Assembly (NCBI RefSeq): GCF_014304815.1 | Contig: NZ_CP047958.1 | Span: forward strand, 682,001 to 746,000 | DNA: 64,000 nucleotides | Direction: 5' to 3' | Origin: Synechococcus sp. MIT S9220 | Lineage (GTDB): Bacteria > Cyanobacteriota > Cyanobacteriia > PCC-6307 > Cyanobiaceae | Shown: piece after piece, positions 1-9,596 of the stretch | Numbering within the stretch: position 1 is the first letter of the stretch | Layout of the letters: every line of letters begins with the position of its first letter | Translations under genes and position numbers: made by a program | The notes under the pieces: generated by a model | Told to the model about the DNA's origin: nothing | Databases searched by the model: none | The model's input: only the letters and a program-made list of their open reading frames with translations

Positions 1-162
1 GGTCATGTCGCGAAACAGAGCCAGGCCGGTTTCCTTGTCCACGGTGGCCCTTTGGGCTGTCACCAGGGTTGAGAGCCGCTCTGCATGGGCCCCAAGCAAT
101 GACTGTCCGTCGGCGGAGGAGGCGCTGCGTGACTCTGTGCCGATTGCGATGTCCTGACCCAT
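1..162 (-). CDS. pdhA: Pyruvate dehydrogenase E1 alpha subunit, N-terminal fragment
   Basis: The reverse strand reads an open frame from ATG at 162 to the window edge (54 residues, MGQDIAIGTE... to ...TGLALFRDMT), so the gene is cut off by the window. The HAERL segment followed by a VDKETGLALFRDM segment resembles my recollection of the N-terminus of cyanobacterial pyruvate dehydrogenase E1 alpha, the thiamine-diphosphate subunit that decarboxylates pyruvate to feed acetyl-CoA synthesis. No catalytic motif lies inside the visible part, so the call rests on N-terminal resemblance only. It is divergent from ftn2, with about 100 bp between the likely starts. Confidence 0.6.
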   Translation of the reverse strand, partial: MGQDIAIGTESRSASSADGQSLLGAHAERLSTLVTAQRATVDKETGLALFRDMT

Positions 163-262
163 GGCACCACCTGTTTGACCACAGACTTTAAGGGTCCATG
201 GCGGATCGATGGGCAAAACCCCAGACACTGCCTACAGTCTGCAGCCAATAGCTGCAACGCTG

Positions 263-2329
263 GTGGACCTGCCCATCGACCATTTCCGTCTGCTGGGGGT
301 TAGTCCGACGGCGGAACCTGAGGCCGTGTTACGCACACTTCAGTTGCGCCTGGATCGCTGTCCCGATCAGGGGTTCACCCATGAGTCGCTCAATCAAAGA
401 GCTGAGCTGCTCCGCTTATCAGCAGACCTGCTCACGGACCCTGAACGCCGTGGCCAGTACGAAGCCACGCTGCTGGAACTCGGTCAGGACCATCCGGGCG
501 ACACGGCTGGTCTGGAACTGTCCTCCAACTTGGAGGTGGCCGGACTGATGCTCCTGTGGGAAGCGCATGCGCCCCATGAGGCTTTCCAGTTAGCCCGCCA
601 GGCCTTGCAGCCGCCTCAAGCTCCTGCGCTGGGCAGTGGCAGGGAGTCGGATCTGGCCTTGCTGGCGGCTCTAGCAGTACGCGACGCTGCCGATCAGGAC
701 CAGGAGCAGCGCCGCTACGAGTCAGCGGCCAACCTTCTGCAAGAGGGGATGCAGCTGCTTCAGCGGATGGGCAAGCTTCCCGAGCAGAGGCAGGTGCTGG
801 AAACCGATCTCTCCAGGCTTCGTCCATTCCGAATCCTGGATCTGCTCAGTCGTGATCTGGCTGAGCAATCGGCGCGTCATGAAGGATTGACGATGTTGGA
901 GAGCTTCATCAGCGATCGTGGTGGACTCGAAGGTCGTGCTCTCGAGGGGCTGGAGACAGCTGATCTGCCCGCCGGCATGGATCAGGGAGCCTTTGAGTTG
1001 TTTTTTCAGCAGATTCGCCGCTTCCTGACTGTGCAGGAGCAGGTGGATCTGTACGGACGCCTGCAGGACGCCGGCTCCGCCGATGCGTCCTTCCTGGTGG
1101 TGATGGCTCTTGCTGCTGCAGGTTTTTCCCAGCGCAAGCCTGAACGGGTTCAGGACGCCCGCACCCGTTTGGAGGAACTGAGTCTTGATGGCCTCGACAC
1201 CCAGCCGCTACTGGGATGTCTCGATCTGCTTCTTGGCGATGTGGATCGGGCCGAGCGTCATTTTGCAAGCAGTCCTGATCCTGCTCTCAAGACCTGGTTG
1301 ACAGCGCATCCTGGCGATGCCTTGGCTGCGCTCTGTGACTACTGCCGCACTTGGCTCGGACGAGATGTGCTGCCCGGCTATCGGGATGTGGATGCCGAAG
1401 CCATTGATTTGGAGGCTTGGTTTGCTGATCGCGATGTGCAGGCTTACGTCGAGAGGTTGGAGCGTCAGGCGCAACCAAGGGACTGGTCTTTCGGCGACTT
1501 GTCTCCTCTGACGGTGGATCCCGATGGAACACTTCCGCTGCCTTTGCTGGATTCCGAGTCTCCAATCGATGCCCCAGAGGACAGCGACGATGCGCCTGGA
1601 GGAGGTTTCGTCTGGCCGTCATTGCCTCGCCCAACACTGCCGTCTATGCCGCAGTTGCAATTCCCGCAGTTGCAATGGCCGGAGTTGCCACAGCCCAGTC
1701 GTTCGACCTGGATCGGATCCGGGGTGTTCCTGGCTGTGGTGCTGGTGATCGGGGTTTTCAGCGTGGTTGGTCTTCGCCGCGATGCCGAGCAGCCCCAGCT
1801 GGCCGGTGAACCATCGATTGATGCACCCGTGGATCAGCTGCCTCCAGCTGGGCAACAGCCGGGCTCTGCTGACAACTCCACCGAAGCGTCCGAGCAGGAG
1901 CCTGCTTCAGCTGCTCAGTCTGACGCTGATCCCGTGCTGCGTTCCGAGCGTCCCTCCGAAGCCCAGCTGGAGGCCTTGCTGCAGGCCTGGCTGGATCGCA
2001 AAGCGATGGTTTTGCGCGGTGATGGCTCAGCGGACGAACGTCTCCAACCCATTGCCAGAACAAGGCTGATCAACCAGGTGCGCCAGCAGAGATCTGCTGA
2101 TCAGTCAGAGGGTCTGACACAGAAGGTTGAGGCCACCATCGACTTTATGAGGGTCATCAGCCGAACTCCCCAGCGCATTGAGTTGCGTGCGGATGTCGAC
2201 TACAGCGATCAAACGCTGAACGCAGCTGGAACGGTGGTGAACAGCACTGCGCCGAGATCGCTCAAAGTCACCTACATCCTGGGTCGAGATGAGGATGGCT
2301 GGCGGCTGCAGGCCTATGCACCGGTCTGA
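263..2329 (+). CDS. ftn2: Cell division protein Ftn2/ZipN (ARC6 homologue)
   Basis: A J-domain-like N-terminus (DLPIDHFRLLGV, then LLTDPERRGQYE) leads into a long helical region. A single membrane segment follows at about residues 482-504 (FLAVVLVIGVFSVVGL), and a C-terminal IMS/ARC6-like domain ends the protein. This is the layout of cyanobacterial Ftn2/ZipN and plant ARC6, which anchor the FtsZ ring at the membrane. The frame is open from ATG 209, but I prefer GTG 263 because it places the start directly before the conserved DLPIDHFR segment, as I remember for relatives. An acidic Ser/Pro/Gln-rich linker follows the membrane helix. Confidence 0.8.
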   Translation: MDLPIDHFRLLGVSPTAEPEAVLRTLQLRLDRCPDQGFTHESLNQRAELLRLSADLLTDPERRGQYEATLLELGQDHPGDTAGLELSSNLEVAGLMLLWEAHAPHEAFQLARQALQPPQAPALGSGRESDLALLAALAVRDAADQDQEQRRYESAANLLQEGMQLLQRMGKLPEQRQVLETDLSRLRPFRILDLLSRDLAEQSARHEGLTMLESFISDRGGLEGRALEGLETADLPAGMDQGAFELFFQQIRRFLTVQEQVDLYGRLQDAGSADASFLVVMALAAAGFSQRKPERVQDARTRLEELSLDGLDTQPLLGCLDLLLGDVDRAERHFASSPDPALKTWLTAHPGDALAALCDYCRTWLGRDVLPGYRDVDAEAIDLEAWFADRDVQAYVERLERQAQPRDWSFGDLSPLTVDPDGTLPLPLLDSESPIDAPEDSDDAPGGGFVWPSLPRPTLPSMPQLQFPQLQWPELPQPSRSTWIGSGVFLAVVLVIGVFSVVGLRRDAEQPQLAGEPSIDAPVDQLPPAGQQPGSADNSTEASEQEPASAAQSDADPVLRSERPSEAQLEALLQAWLDRKAMVLRGDGSADERLQPIARTRLINQVRQQRSADQSEGLTQKVEATIDFMRVISRTPQRIELRADVDYSDQTLNAAGTVVNSTAPRSLKVTYILGRDEDGWRLQAYAPV

Positions 2330-2416
2330 TCGAGCGATCAGTGACGCGGACACGCAGATTGCACCGTCAGTCCCTGCCACTTTTACGATCAGAGAACTGA
2401 AACCGATGTCCGGCCG

Positions 2417-3886
2417 ATGTTCGATGAGCTGTCAGCCCGCTTTGAAGACGCCGTCAAAGGGCTGAGAGGCCAGGATCAGATCAGCGAAACCAATGTGGAG
2501 GGCGCGCTCAAGGATGTGCGCCGCGCTCTGCTTGAGGCGGATGTGAGTCTGCCGGTTGTTAAAGATTTCGTCGCCGAGGTGCGGGAAAAGGCAGTGGGCG
2601 CCGAGGTGGTGCGCGGGGTCTCTCCAGACCAGAAGTTCATTCAGGTGGTGCACGACCAGCTGGTGGAGGTGATGGGCGGCGACAACGCCCCCCTGGCCAA
2701 GGCTGAGCAGGCTCCAACGGTGGTGCTGATGGCCGGTCTGCAGGGGGCTGGTAAGACCACGGCAACAGCGAAGCTCGGACTCCACCTCAAGGACCAGGGT
2801 CGACGGGCGCTGATGGTGGGTGCTGATGTGTATCGACCTGCCGCGATTGAGCAGCTGAAGACGCTCGGTGCGCAAATCGATGTCGAGGTGTTCAGTCTTG
2901 GTGCTGACGCCAAACCGGAAGACATTGCGGCGGCAGGTCTTGCCAAGGCCAGGGAAGAAGGTTTCGACACGCTTCTGGTCGACACCGCCGGTCGCCTCCA
3001 GATCGACACCGACATGATGGAGGAGATGGTCCGGATCCGAACGGCCGTGCAGCCGGATGAGGTGCTGCTGGTGGTGGATTCGATGATCGGTCAGGAAGCG
3101 GCCGATCTCACCAGGGCTTTTCACGACCAGGTGGGGATCACCGGAGCCGTGCTCACCAAGCTTGATGGCGATTCCCGTGGTGGTGCCGCTCTGTCGATCC
3201 GCAAGGTGAGCGGTCAACCGATCAAGTTCATCGGCACAGGGGAGAAGGTGGAGGCCTTGCAGCCGTTCCACCCTGAGCGGATGGCAAGCCGCATCCTCGG
3301 GATGGGCGATGTGCTCACCCTTGTGGAGAAGGCCCAGAAAGAGGTGGAGCTCGCCGATGTCGAGCAGATGCAGAAGAAGCTGCAAGAAGCCACCTTCGAC
3401 TTCTCGGATTTCGTGAAGCAAATGCGCCTGATCAAGCGCATGGGATCGCTGGGGGGATTGATGAAGATGATCCCGGGCATGAACAAGATCGACGACGGCA
3501 TGCTCAAGCAGGGAGAGCAGCAGCTCAAGAAGATCGAAGCGATGATCGGCTCAATGACGCAGCAGGAGAGGGAGAACCCCGACCTGCTCGCCAGCGAGCC
3601 CTCACGTCGTCGGCGCATTGCCCGTGGCAGTGGCCACCAGCCCCCCGATGTCGACAAGGTGCTGGCTGATTTTCAGAAGATGCGCGGTTTCATGCAGCAG
3701 ATGTCCCAGGGGCAGATGCCTGGCATGGGCGGAATGCCTGGAATGGGTGGTATGCCTGGCATGGGCGGAATGCCCGGGATGGGTGGCATGCCTGGAATGC
3801 CAGGTGGCATGCCTTCACGTCGTGGCGGTGGTCCCCCGAGGCGGCAGCGACCGGTCAAGAAGAAGAAGGGCTTCGGAGAACTCTGA
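2417..3886 (+). CDS. ffh: Signal recognition particle protein Ffh (SRP54)
   Basis: The protein has 489 residues, normal for Ffh. The N domain is followed by a GTPase domain with P-loop GLQGAGKTT near residue 110, the DTAGR motif near 190 and TKLDGD near 248. A Met-rich M domain starts at about 300 and binds 4.5S RNA and signal sequences. Ffh delivers nascent membrane proteins to the translocon, or in phototrophs to the thylakoid, together with FtsY. The tail carries four tandem Met/Pro/Gly repeats and a basic end ([15 protein letters not shown]). The gene lies directly upstream of rpsP, a common bacterial arrangement. Confidence 0.97.
   Translation: MFDELSARFEDAVKGLRGQDQISETNVEGALKDVRRALLEADVSLPVVKDFVAEVREKAVGAEVVRGVSPDQKFIQVVHDQLVEVMGGDNAPLAKAEQAPTVVLMAGLQGAGKTTATAKLGLHLKDQGRRALMVGADVYRPAAIEQLKTLGAQIDVEVFSLGADAKPEDIAAAGLAKAREEGFDTLLVDTAGRLQIDTDMMEEMVRIRTAVQPDEVLLVVDSMIGQEAADLTRAFHDQVGITGAVLTKLDGDSRGGAALSIRKVSGQPIKFIGTGEKVEALQPFHPERMASRILGMGDVLTLVEKAQKEVELADVEQMQKKLQEATFDFSDFVKQMRLIKRMGSLGGLMKMIPGMNKIDDGMLKQGEQQLKKIEAMIGSMTQQERENPDLLASEPSRRRRIARGSGHQPPDVDKVLADFQKMRGFMQQMSQGQMPGMGGMPGMGGMPGMGGMPGMGGMPGMPGGMPSRRGGGPPRRQRPVKKKKGFGEL
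3716..3787 (+). repeat. Four 18-bp tandem repeats inside ffh
   Basis: Four consecutive 18-base units encode MPGMGG four times in the M-domain tail of Ffh, followed by a partial unit (MPGMPGGM). The units differ mainly at third positions. The repeat stays in frame, so copy-number change would not break the gene. Confidence 0.85.
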
Positions 3887-3963
3887 CCGGCGGCAGGTTA
3901 AGTTGGTTGTTTGGCGCTTCTGTCAGCTGCGCCGAACAGTTCCAACCCACAGCCAGCGCCACG

Positions 3964-4371
3964 ATGATCAAGCTCCGCCTGAAGCGGTTCGGTAAGAAGC
4001 GGGAAGCAAGCTTCCGCCTCGTGGCCTGCAACAGCACTTCGCGCCGTGATGGTCGTCCTCTGCAGGAGCTGGGGTATTACAACCCCCGCACCAAAGAGAC
4101 CCGTCTTGATGCTGAAGCACTGCGTGAGCGTCTGAGCCAGGGCGCTCAGCCCACCGATGTTGTCCGCACCCTGCTTGAGAAGGGTGGTTTGATCGAGAAG
4201 AAGGTTCGTCCTGCAGAAGTGGTCGGTAAGGCCAAGCAGGCTCTCAAGCGTGAAGCTGATGCCAAGCAGGCGTCCAAGGATGCTGCTGAAGCCAAGGCCG
4301 CAGCTGAAGCTGAAGCTAAGGCTGCCGCTGAGGAATCTGCTGGCGATGACGCCGCTAGTGCTGAAGGCTGA
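3964..4371 (+). CDS. rpsP: 30S ribosomal protein S16
   Basis: [19 protein letters not shown] is the canonical S16 N-terminus, and the GYYNPRTKE and LLEKGGLI segments fit the family. S16 helps assemble the central and 5' domains of 16S rRNA. The start at ATG 3964 follows the family; the frame is open 19 codons further upstream. At 135 residues it is longer than the roughly 80-residue core. The last 50 residues or so form an Ala/Lys/Glu-rich helical extension. The gene is downstream of ffh and 8 bp ahead of phoH. Confidence 0.96.
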   Translation: MIKLRLKRFGKKREASFRLVACNSTSRRDGRPLQELGYYNPRTKETRLDAEALRERLSQGAQPTDVVRTLLEKGGLIEKKVRPAEVVGKAKQALKREADAKQASKDAAEAKAAAEAEAKAAAEESAGDDAASAEG

Positions 4372-4379
4372 TCGACAGG

Positions 4380-5411
4380 ATGTCCGAAGCAACCTCACCT
4401 GGTCGCTTCGTCTTTGATCTCCCGCACACGGAAGCCGCGCTTGCACTAGCAGGTGGACCTTCCTCTCAAACCCTGCGTCAACTCGAGGCTCTGACGGGGA
4501 CCACTTTGGTTCTGCGTGGTCTTCAGCTCGAGATCAGTGGCCGGCCCAGTCAGCTTGAGCGCACAGCCGCTGTTGTTGAGCTGTTGCGCAAGTTTTGGGA
4601 AGAGGGTGAAACCATTTCACCTGTTGATCTTCAGACTGCGCTTCAGGCGCTAGATACTGGCCGTAACCATGAGCACGAAGCCATGGGTCAGCAGGTTCTG
4701 GCGCGCAATCAGCGCGGCAGTCTGCTGCGCCCGCGCACCCTGCGTCAGAAGGCGTATGTGGAGTCGATGGAGCGTCACGATCTCACTTTTGCGCTCGGTC
4801 CTGCCGGCACTGGTAAAACATTTTTGGCCACCGTTTTGGCCGTCCGCATGCTCACTGAGCGCAAGGTGGAGCGGCTGGTGCTGACCAGGCCTGCCGTTGA
4901 GGCGGGGGAGCGACTGGGGTTTTTGCCTGGTGATCTTCAGCAGAAAGTCGATCCCTATCTGCGACCGCTCTACGACGCCCTGCACATGTTGCTGGGCCAG
5001 GAGAAAACAGCAGCACTCCTTGAGAAGGGGGTGATTGAGGTGGCACCACTCGCCTATATGCGTGGCCGAACCCTGGCGGAATCCTTCGTGATCCTTGATG
5101 AGGCTCAGAACACCACGCCGGCACAGATGCGCATGGTGCTGACCCGTTTGGGAGAGCGTTCCCGCATGGTGGTGACTGGAGACATCACCCAGGTGGACCT
5201 GCCACCAGGCCAGCTCAGCGGTTTGGTGGAAGCGTCGGAGGTGCTGGATGGGGTCGACGGTGTGGCTGTCTGCCGTTTGACATCGGCTGATGTGGTCCGT
5301 CATCCGCTGGTGCAGCGCGTGGTGGATGCCTATGCACGGCGCGATAAGAGCCATCCGCGTCGCGATGCCAAACCGACGCGCCGTTCGATGGGGAGATCCG
5401 CACCGGGCTAA
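4380..5411 (+). CDS. phoH: PhoH-like ATPase
   Basis: The 343-residue protein has the PhoH P-loop GPAGTGKT near residue 140, the RPAVEAGERLGFLPGD signature near 171-186 and a DEAQN Walker B box near 240. It has a small N-terminal KH-like segment. PhoH-like proteins are cytoplasmic ATPases or helicase-like proteins tied to RNA metabolism; the exact role is unsettled. It starts 8 bp after rpsP and probably belongs to the same transcript. The C-terminal 25 residues are basic (RRDKSHPRRDAKPTRR), compatible with nucleic-acid contact. Confidence 0.92.
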   Translation: MSEATSPGRFVFDLPHTEAALALAGGPSSQTLRQLEALTGTTLVLRGLQLEISGRPSQLERTAAVVELLRKFWEEGETISPVDLQTALQALDTGRNHEHEAMGQQVLARNQRGSLLRPRTLRQKAYVESMERHDLTFALGPAGTGKTFLATVLAVRMLTERKVERLVLTRPAVEAGERLGFLPGDLQQKVDPYLRPLYDALHMLLGQEKTAALLEKGVIEVAPLAYMRGRTLAESFVILDEAQNTTPAQMRMVLTRLGERSRMVVTGDITQVDLPPGQLSGLVEASEVLDGVDGVAVCRLTSADVVRHPLVQRVVDAYARRDKSHPRRDAKPTRRSMGRSAPG

Positions 5412-5463
5412 AAGCCACAACCTTGTTGTAGCTGGCAAGATGTAGCAAGTGATCTGGGGCAAC

Positions 5464-6219
5464 ATGCCAGCCAGCAGCAACTTTCAAAACGCCATCCGCG
5501 AGGCGCAATCCAGCGCTCTGGTAGGCCCCAACGTGGTGAACAAAGCCCTCCCTTACGTGGGGGGTGGCATGGTTTTGACGGCTCTAGGGGTTCTTGGCGG
5601 GCTCTCGATGCAGCCCATGCCTTCCCTGGGTCAGGCAGGCAGCCCTCTGTTTTTTCCTTTGTTCATTGCTGCCTTTATCGGAGAGATTGTTCTCTTCTTC
5701 ATGGCAAGTAGTGCAGCGAACAATGCCAACAACGCCAAAGCACTGCCGTTGCTCGCCGCCTTCAGTTTGCTGACTGGCTTCACCCTCAGTGGAATTGTTG
5801 GACTTGCCTATCAAGTGGCGGGCATGGGTTCCATTGCCACTGCTGTGATCGCAACAGGCCTGACTTTTGTGATTGCTTCGGTTGTCGGCAAAAAAATGAG
5901 CGACAGCGTCGGGCAGGCTCTGTCCGGCGTGGTTGGTCTTGGCTTGATTGGCTTGATCATTGCCATGGTGGTGCAATTCATCGGTGGATTCTTTGCGCCG
6001 GAGATGTTCCAGCAAGGCACGTTCGAATTGATGATTGCCGGCTTTGGAACAGTCCTGTTTGTGGGCATGGCGTTCGTGGATTTCTACACAATGCCTCGCA
6101 CTTACAACGACGATCAGTATTTGGCCGGTGCTCTGGGGATGTATCTGACCTACATCAACCTGTTCGTCTTCATCTTGCGCCTGATCATTGCTCTTCAGGG
6201 CGGCGGCCGCCGCGACTGA
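5464..6219 (+). CDS. Bax inhibitor-1/YccA-like membrane protein
   Basis: This 251-residue protein has about seven hydrophobic helices and the C-terminal FVDFYTMPRTYNDDQYL-type loop followed by LYINLF-like and FILRLIIAL segments, as in the BI-1/YccA/TMBIM family. In other bacteria members act as pH-sensitive calcium leak channels or interact with FtsH; in this organism the role is unproven. I chose ATG 5464 (MPASSNF...); a GTG at 5449 is also in frame. A strong terminator follows 45 bp after the stop. Confidence 0.85.
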   Translation: MPASSNFQNAIREAQSSALVGPNVVNKALPYVGGGMVLTALGVLGGLSMQPMPSLGQAGSPLFFPLFIAAFIGEIVLFFMASSAANNANNAKALPLLAAFSLLTGFTLSGIVGLAYQVAGMGSIATAVIATGLTFVIASVVGKKMSDSVGQALSGVVGLGLIGLIIAMVVQFIGGFFAPEMFQQGTFELMIAGFGTVLFVGMAFVDFYTMPRTYNDDQYLAGALGMYLTYINLFVFILRLIIALQGGGRRD

Positions 6220-6264
6220 TTTTGATCACTGATTTCCGCAAGGATGAGTTTCTTTGCAGACCAA

Positions 6265-6288
6265 CCCCGGCAGTCGCCGGGGTTTTTT
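6265..6288 (+). terminator. Rho-independent terminator after the BI-1-like gene
   Basis: A perfect 7-bp GC stem (CCCCGGC / GCCGGGG) with an AGTC loop is followed by six T residues. Confidence 0.9.
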
Positions 6289-6379
6289 GATGGGCGAGAT
6301 CAGATCTCAGGGTGTGACATTGATCGGACAATTGCAGAATCTTTCGCTGAATTGAGATCACTGCTGCTGTCCTTCAGGC

Positions 6380-7783
6380 ATGCAACATCGCACTGCAGAC
6401 GATCAACAGCGGGTTTTCACAATCCTGAGTCTTGCGATCACTGCCGCACTGGGTGGTTTCCTGTTCGGCTATGACACCGCGGTGATCAATGGTGCGGTGA
6501 CCGCCATTGAGGCCACGTTTCAGACCTCTCCCTCTGCGCTGGGACTGACGGTGTCTTCGGCCCTGCTGGGGTCTGCAGCTGGAGCCTTGGGGGCCGGATG
6601 GCTGGCTGATCGTTTCGGACGTCGACCCAGCATGGTGCTCGCAGCCGTGCTGTTCATCCTCAGTGCCGTCGGTTCGGCTCTGTCGCCACGGCTGGTGGAC
6701 CTGGTGGTCTGGCGAGTGGTTGGTGGAGTTGCCGTGGGCTTCGCCAGTGTGCTCGCTCCGGCCTATATCGCTGAGGTCTCTCCAGCGGCGATGCGCGGAC
6801 GCACCGGATCTCTCCAGCAGCTGGCAATTGTGCTCGGCATCTTTATCTCGCTGCTGTTCAACTATCTGATCGTGTTGGTCACATCTGACCAGGAGCCCAC
6901 ATCGCTTGTGGGCCCGATGGCGGCCTGGCGCTGGATGTTGATGGCGGAGGTGGTTCCGGCTCTGCTGTATGGCTTTTTGGTTTTGAGGATTCCTGAAAGC
7001 CCTCGCTATTTGGTGCAGATCGGCGATCTGGATCAAGCCAGAGCAGTGATTCGCCGCACGATCGGTGAACCCACTCAAAAGGTGGTTGATCGCATTCAGG
7101 CCAGTCAACTCAAAGGTGGCGGCGGCTCGATTAGGGATCTGTTCAGCCGTCGATCCGGACTGCTGTCGATTGTGTGGACCGGCGTTCTGTTGGCGGTCTT
7201 CCAGCAGTTGGTTGGGATCAATGTGATCTTCTACTACTCCAGTGAGCTTTGGCAGTCGGTTGGCTTCAGCACGACCGACAGCCTCAGCGTCACCGTGGTC
7301 ACCGCGGTGACAAATGTGGTGACCACGTTTCTGGCGATCGCCACCATTGACCGCCTCGGTCGACGGCCGCTGCTGCTGCTGGGGTCGGTGGTCATCACGG
7401 TCAGCTTGGGGTTGATGAGCTGGACGTTCTCTGGAGCCCCTCTCGTGGATGGAATGCCTCAGTTGACAGGAGTTCCATCCCTGGTCGCGCTGATTTCAGC
7501 CAATGTGTTCGTGTTTGCCTTTGGATTCTCCTGGGGACCTGTGATGTGGGTCCTGCTGGGTGAGATGTTCAACAACCGCATCAGAGCCATGGCGCTGGGG
7601 TTGTCGGCCACGGTGAACTGGCTGACCAACTTCCTGATTTCCACCACGTTCCCGATGCTGTTGAAATCTTCGGGTCCAGCGCTCGCCTACGGCCTCTATG
7701 CCACAGCCGGTGCCGTCTCGTTCTTCTTCGTGCTGTTTTTGGTGAAGGAAACCCGTGGCAAGGAACTGGAGGAGATGGCCTGA
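6380..7783 (+). CDS. MFS sugar porter
   Basis: A 467-residue protein with 12 predicted membrane helices. Sugar-porter signatures are present: GYDTAVINGA in helix 1, LADRFGRRP between helices 2 and 3, PESPRYL before the central loop, DRLGRRPLLL in the second half, and a C-terminal KETRGKELEE in place of the usual PETKG box. QQLVGINVIFYYS in helix 7 is typical of hexose/H+ symporters. It probably imports a hexose or related sugar across the inner membrane. It lies alone between two terminators, so it is likely a single-gene unit. Confidence 0.9.
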   Translation: MQHRTADDQQRVFTILSLAITAALGGFLFGYDTAVINGAVTAIEATFQTSPSALGLTVSSALLGSAAGALGAGWLADRFGRRPSMVLAAVLFILSAVGSALSPRLVDLVVWRVVGGVAVGFASVLAPAYIAEVSPAAMRGRTGSLQQLAIVLGIFISLLFNYLIVLVTSDQEPTSLVGPMAAWRWMLMAEVVPALLYGFLVLRIPESPRYLVQIGDLDQARAVIRRTIGEPTQKVVDRIQASQLKGGGGSIRDLFSRRSGLLSIVWTGVLLAVFQQLVGINVIFYYSSELWQSVGFSTTDSLSVTVVTAVTNVVTTFLAIATIDRLGRRPLLLLGSVVITVSLGLMSWTFSGAPLVDGMPQLTGVPSLVALISANVFVFAFGFSWGPVMWVLLGEMFNNRIRAMALGLSATVNWLTNFLISTTFPMLLKSSGPALAYGLYATAGAVSFFFVLFLVKETRGKELEEMA

Positions 7784-7814
7784 ACCGAAGGCGTCCAGCC
7801 TGCGCGATCTCCAA

Positions 7815-7840
7815 TAAAAAACCCCGGATCAATCCGAGGT
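7815..7840 (-). terminator. Leftward terminator for the 8019-8546 gene
   Basis: Read on the minus strand, a 9-bp stem with one G-U pair (ACCTCGGAT / ATCCGGGGT) and a two-base loop is followed by a run of T. It lies about 180 bp beyond the stop of the leftward gene. Confidence 0.65.
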
Positions 7841-8018
7841 ATCGACATCGGTTGATCCCCATCACCCGGCCGATGGGGTTAACGGTACTCAGGATGCGAC
7901 GAAAGTTGTCTCAACTTCAGATTGCCCTAATAGTGTTGCAAGCAGATGCTTCATGGTTCGTCACGCCAGATCTGGTGCGGGCTGTGATCAAGCGGGCTGT
8001 TTGGGTGTTTGTCTGGGA

Positions 8019-8546
8019 TTACTCGGCAACGGCTTGCACGGCATCGCCGATGGCGCGCTTTTGGTGATCGTCATACCCCCAGCGTTCCAGAAAGGCCAGA
8101 TCTTCGCCTCGACTGTGGTTAGCAGCTTCCAGCAGGACCTCCAGTCGGTCTTTGACGCGCTGAGAATCAAGCTGGCGCAGCAGTTCGGAACAGCGTTGAT
8201 TCACGCGCTCTGATCCGGCGGCTTGCTCGTCGTCATTGTTGTTGCGGTGATGCACAGCCATGGCTGCGCTCATGGCCAGATTGCGGGCCGTGAGATCTAC
8301 TACGCCGTCGCCCGCTTCGCGCAGTTTGATCAGTAGGGCATCCGGAAGCCTGTCCATCAGGGCGCTGTCTCCCGCAAGACTCACCACAAAGAAGCCCCTG
8401 GCGCCATCGCGGCTGGCCACGAGTGCTCCGACTCGGTCGGCCATGACTTCATCGCTGATTTCGTCCTGGTCCCATTGCTTCATCCAGCCGGCGGCGATCT
8501 CCATGGCTTCCTGGAAGCTCGGCTCTCGCTGGGTCATGAACGGCAA
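8019..8546 (-). CDS. Conserved hypothetical protein, 175 aa
   Basis: A soluble, acidic protein with no signal peptide or membrane helix. The N-terminal half contains FQEAMEIAAGWMKQWDQDEISDEVMADRV, and the end has an EDLAFLERWGYDDHQKRAIGDAVQ helix. I recognise it only as a cyanobacterial-type hypothetical and cannot assign a function. An alternative ATG lies three codons inside (MTQREPS). It is transcribed divergently from era, with only a few tens of bases between the starts, so the two share a compact promoter region. Confidence 0.75.
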   Translation of the reverse strand: MPFMTQREPSFQEAMEIAAGWMKQWDQDEISDEVMADRVGALVASRDGARGFFVVSLAGDSALMDRLPDALLIKLREAGDGVVDLTARNLAMSAAMAVHHRNNNDDEQAAGSERVNQRCSELLRQLDSQRVKDRLEVLLEAANHSRGEDLAFLERWGYDDHQKRAIGDAVQAVAE

Positions 8547-8602
8547 CTGATTGGAATTCCAAGCCTATGGGCAGGGTGCAGTCTGCAGGCGATGCTGAAG
8601 GG

Positions 8603-9547
8603 ATGGATGCAGCTTCAACGTCGTTGTCTGACGGCTACCGCTCGGGCTTTGTCGCCCTGATCGGACGCCCCAATGTGGGCAAGTCAACGCTGGTGAATCA
8701 ACTGGTGGGCGACAAGGTGGCGATCACCTCTCCGGTGGCCCAGACCACACGCAATCGCCTCAGAGCGATTCTCACCACGCCAGCTGCTCAGCTGATCCTT
8801 GTTGATACTCCAGGCATTCACAAGCCGCATCACCTGCTGGGGGAGCGTCTGGTTCAGAGCGCGCGCTCTGCGATTGGGGAAGTGGATCAGGTGTTGCTGC
8901 TGCTCGAGGGCTGCGAACCGCCCGGCCGTGGTGACGCTTTCATCGTCAATCTTCTGCGTCAGCAGCGCTTACCGGTGCAGGTGGTGCTCAATAAATGGGA
9001 CATGGTCCCGGTCGATCGCAAGCCCGAGGCTGATGCGGCCTATCGCGAACTGCTGGGGGAGACCGAATGGCCTCTGCACCATTGCTCAGCCCTGAACGGT
9101 GCCGGCTGCCCGGAGCTTGTGAGCGCAGTCAGTGCTCTGATGCCCGAAGGGCCTCAGCTGTATCCAGCCGAGATGGTGAGTGATCAGCCCGAAAAGCTGC
9201 TGATGGCTGAGTTGATTCGCGAACAGGTGCTGATGAATACCCGCGAAGAGGTGCCTCATAGCGTGGCGGTGAGCATCGATCGGGTGGAGGACATGCCGGC
9301 GAGGGGTAAAGGGAAAGCTCGCACCGCCGTTTTGGCCACCGTGCTGGTGGAGCGCAAGAGCCAGAAGGGCATCCTGATCGGCAAAGGCGGAGCCATGCTC
9401 AAGACCATCGGTCAAGGTGCTCGCCTGCAGATGCAGAACCTGATCGATGGTCCCGTGTATCTAGAGCTGTTTGTGAAGGTGGTGCCTGACTGGCGCAGTA
9501 AGCCTCAGCGACTGGCAGAGCTCGGCTATGCCGAAGAGCGCATCTGA
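8603..9547 (+). CDS. era: GTPase Era
   Basis: G-motifs of Era are visible: GRPNVGKST (G1), TTRNR (G2 region), DTPGIHKP (G3) and NKWD (G4). The C-terminal KH domain carries IGKGGAMLKTIG. Era binds the 3' end of 16S rRNA and checks 30S maturation. I chose ATG 8603 (MDAASTS...), 22 residues before the GTPase fold; the frame is also open from ATG 8567. The gene is followed closely by the bilin-lyase-like gene, trmD and ispF on the same strand. Confidence 0.95.
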   Translation: MDAASTSLSDGYRSGFVALIGRPNVGKSTLVNQLVGDKVAITSPVAQTTRNRLRAILTTPAAQLILVDTPGIHKPHHLLGERLVQSARSAIGEVDQVLLLLEGCEPPGRGDAFIVNLLRQQRLPVQVVLNKWDMVPVDRKPEADAAYRELLGETEWPLHHCSALNGAGCPELVSAVSALMPEGPQLYPAEMVSDQPEKLLMAELIREQVLMNTREEVPHSVAVSIDRVEDMPARGKGKARTAVLATVLVERKSQKGILIGKGGAMLKTIGQGARLQMQNLIDGPVYLELFVKVVPDWRSKPQRLAELGYAEERI

Positions 9548-9596
9548 TGGATGGCCGAGCTGCTGGATCTGTTCCCTTCCCTGCGAAGATGGCTTG

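Noticed and set aside
2432-3421. A 329-codon minus-strand frame opposite ffh
   Set aside because: Reverse shadow of ffh with His/Leu-rich, motif-free translation.
4650-5480. A 276-codon minus-strand frame opposite phoH
   Set aside because: Shadow frame; the plus-strand PhoH motifs are clear and the reverse product resembles nothing.
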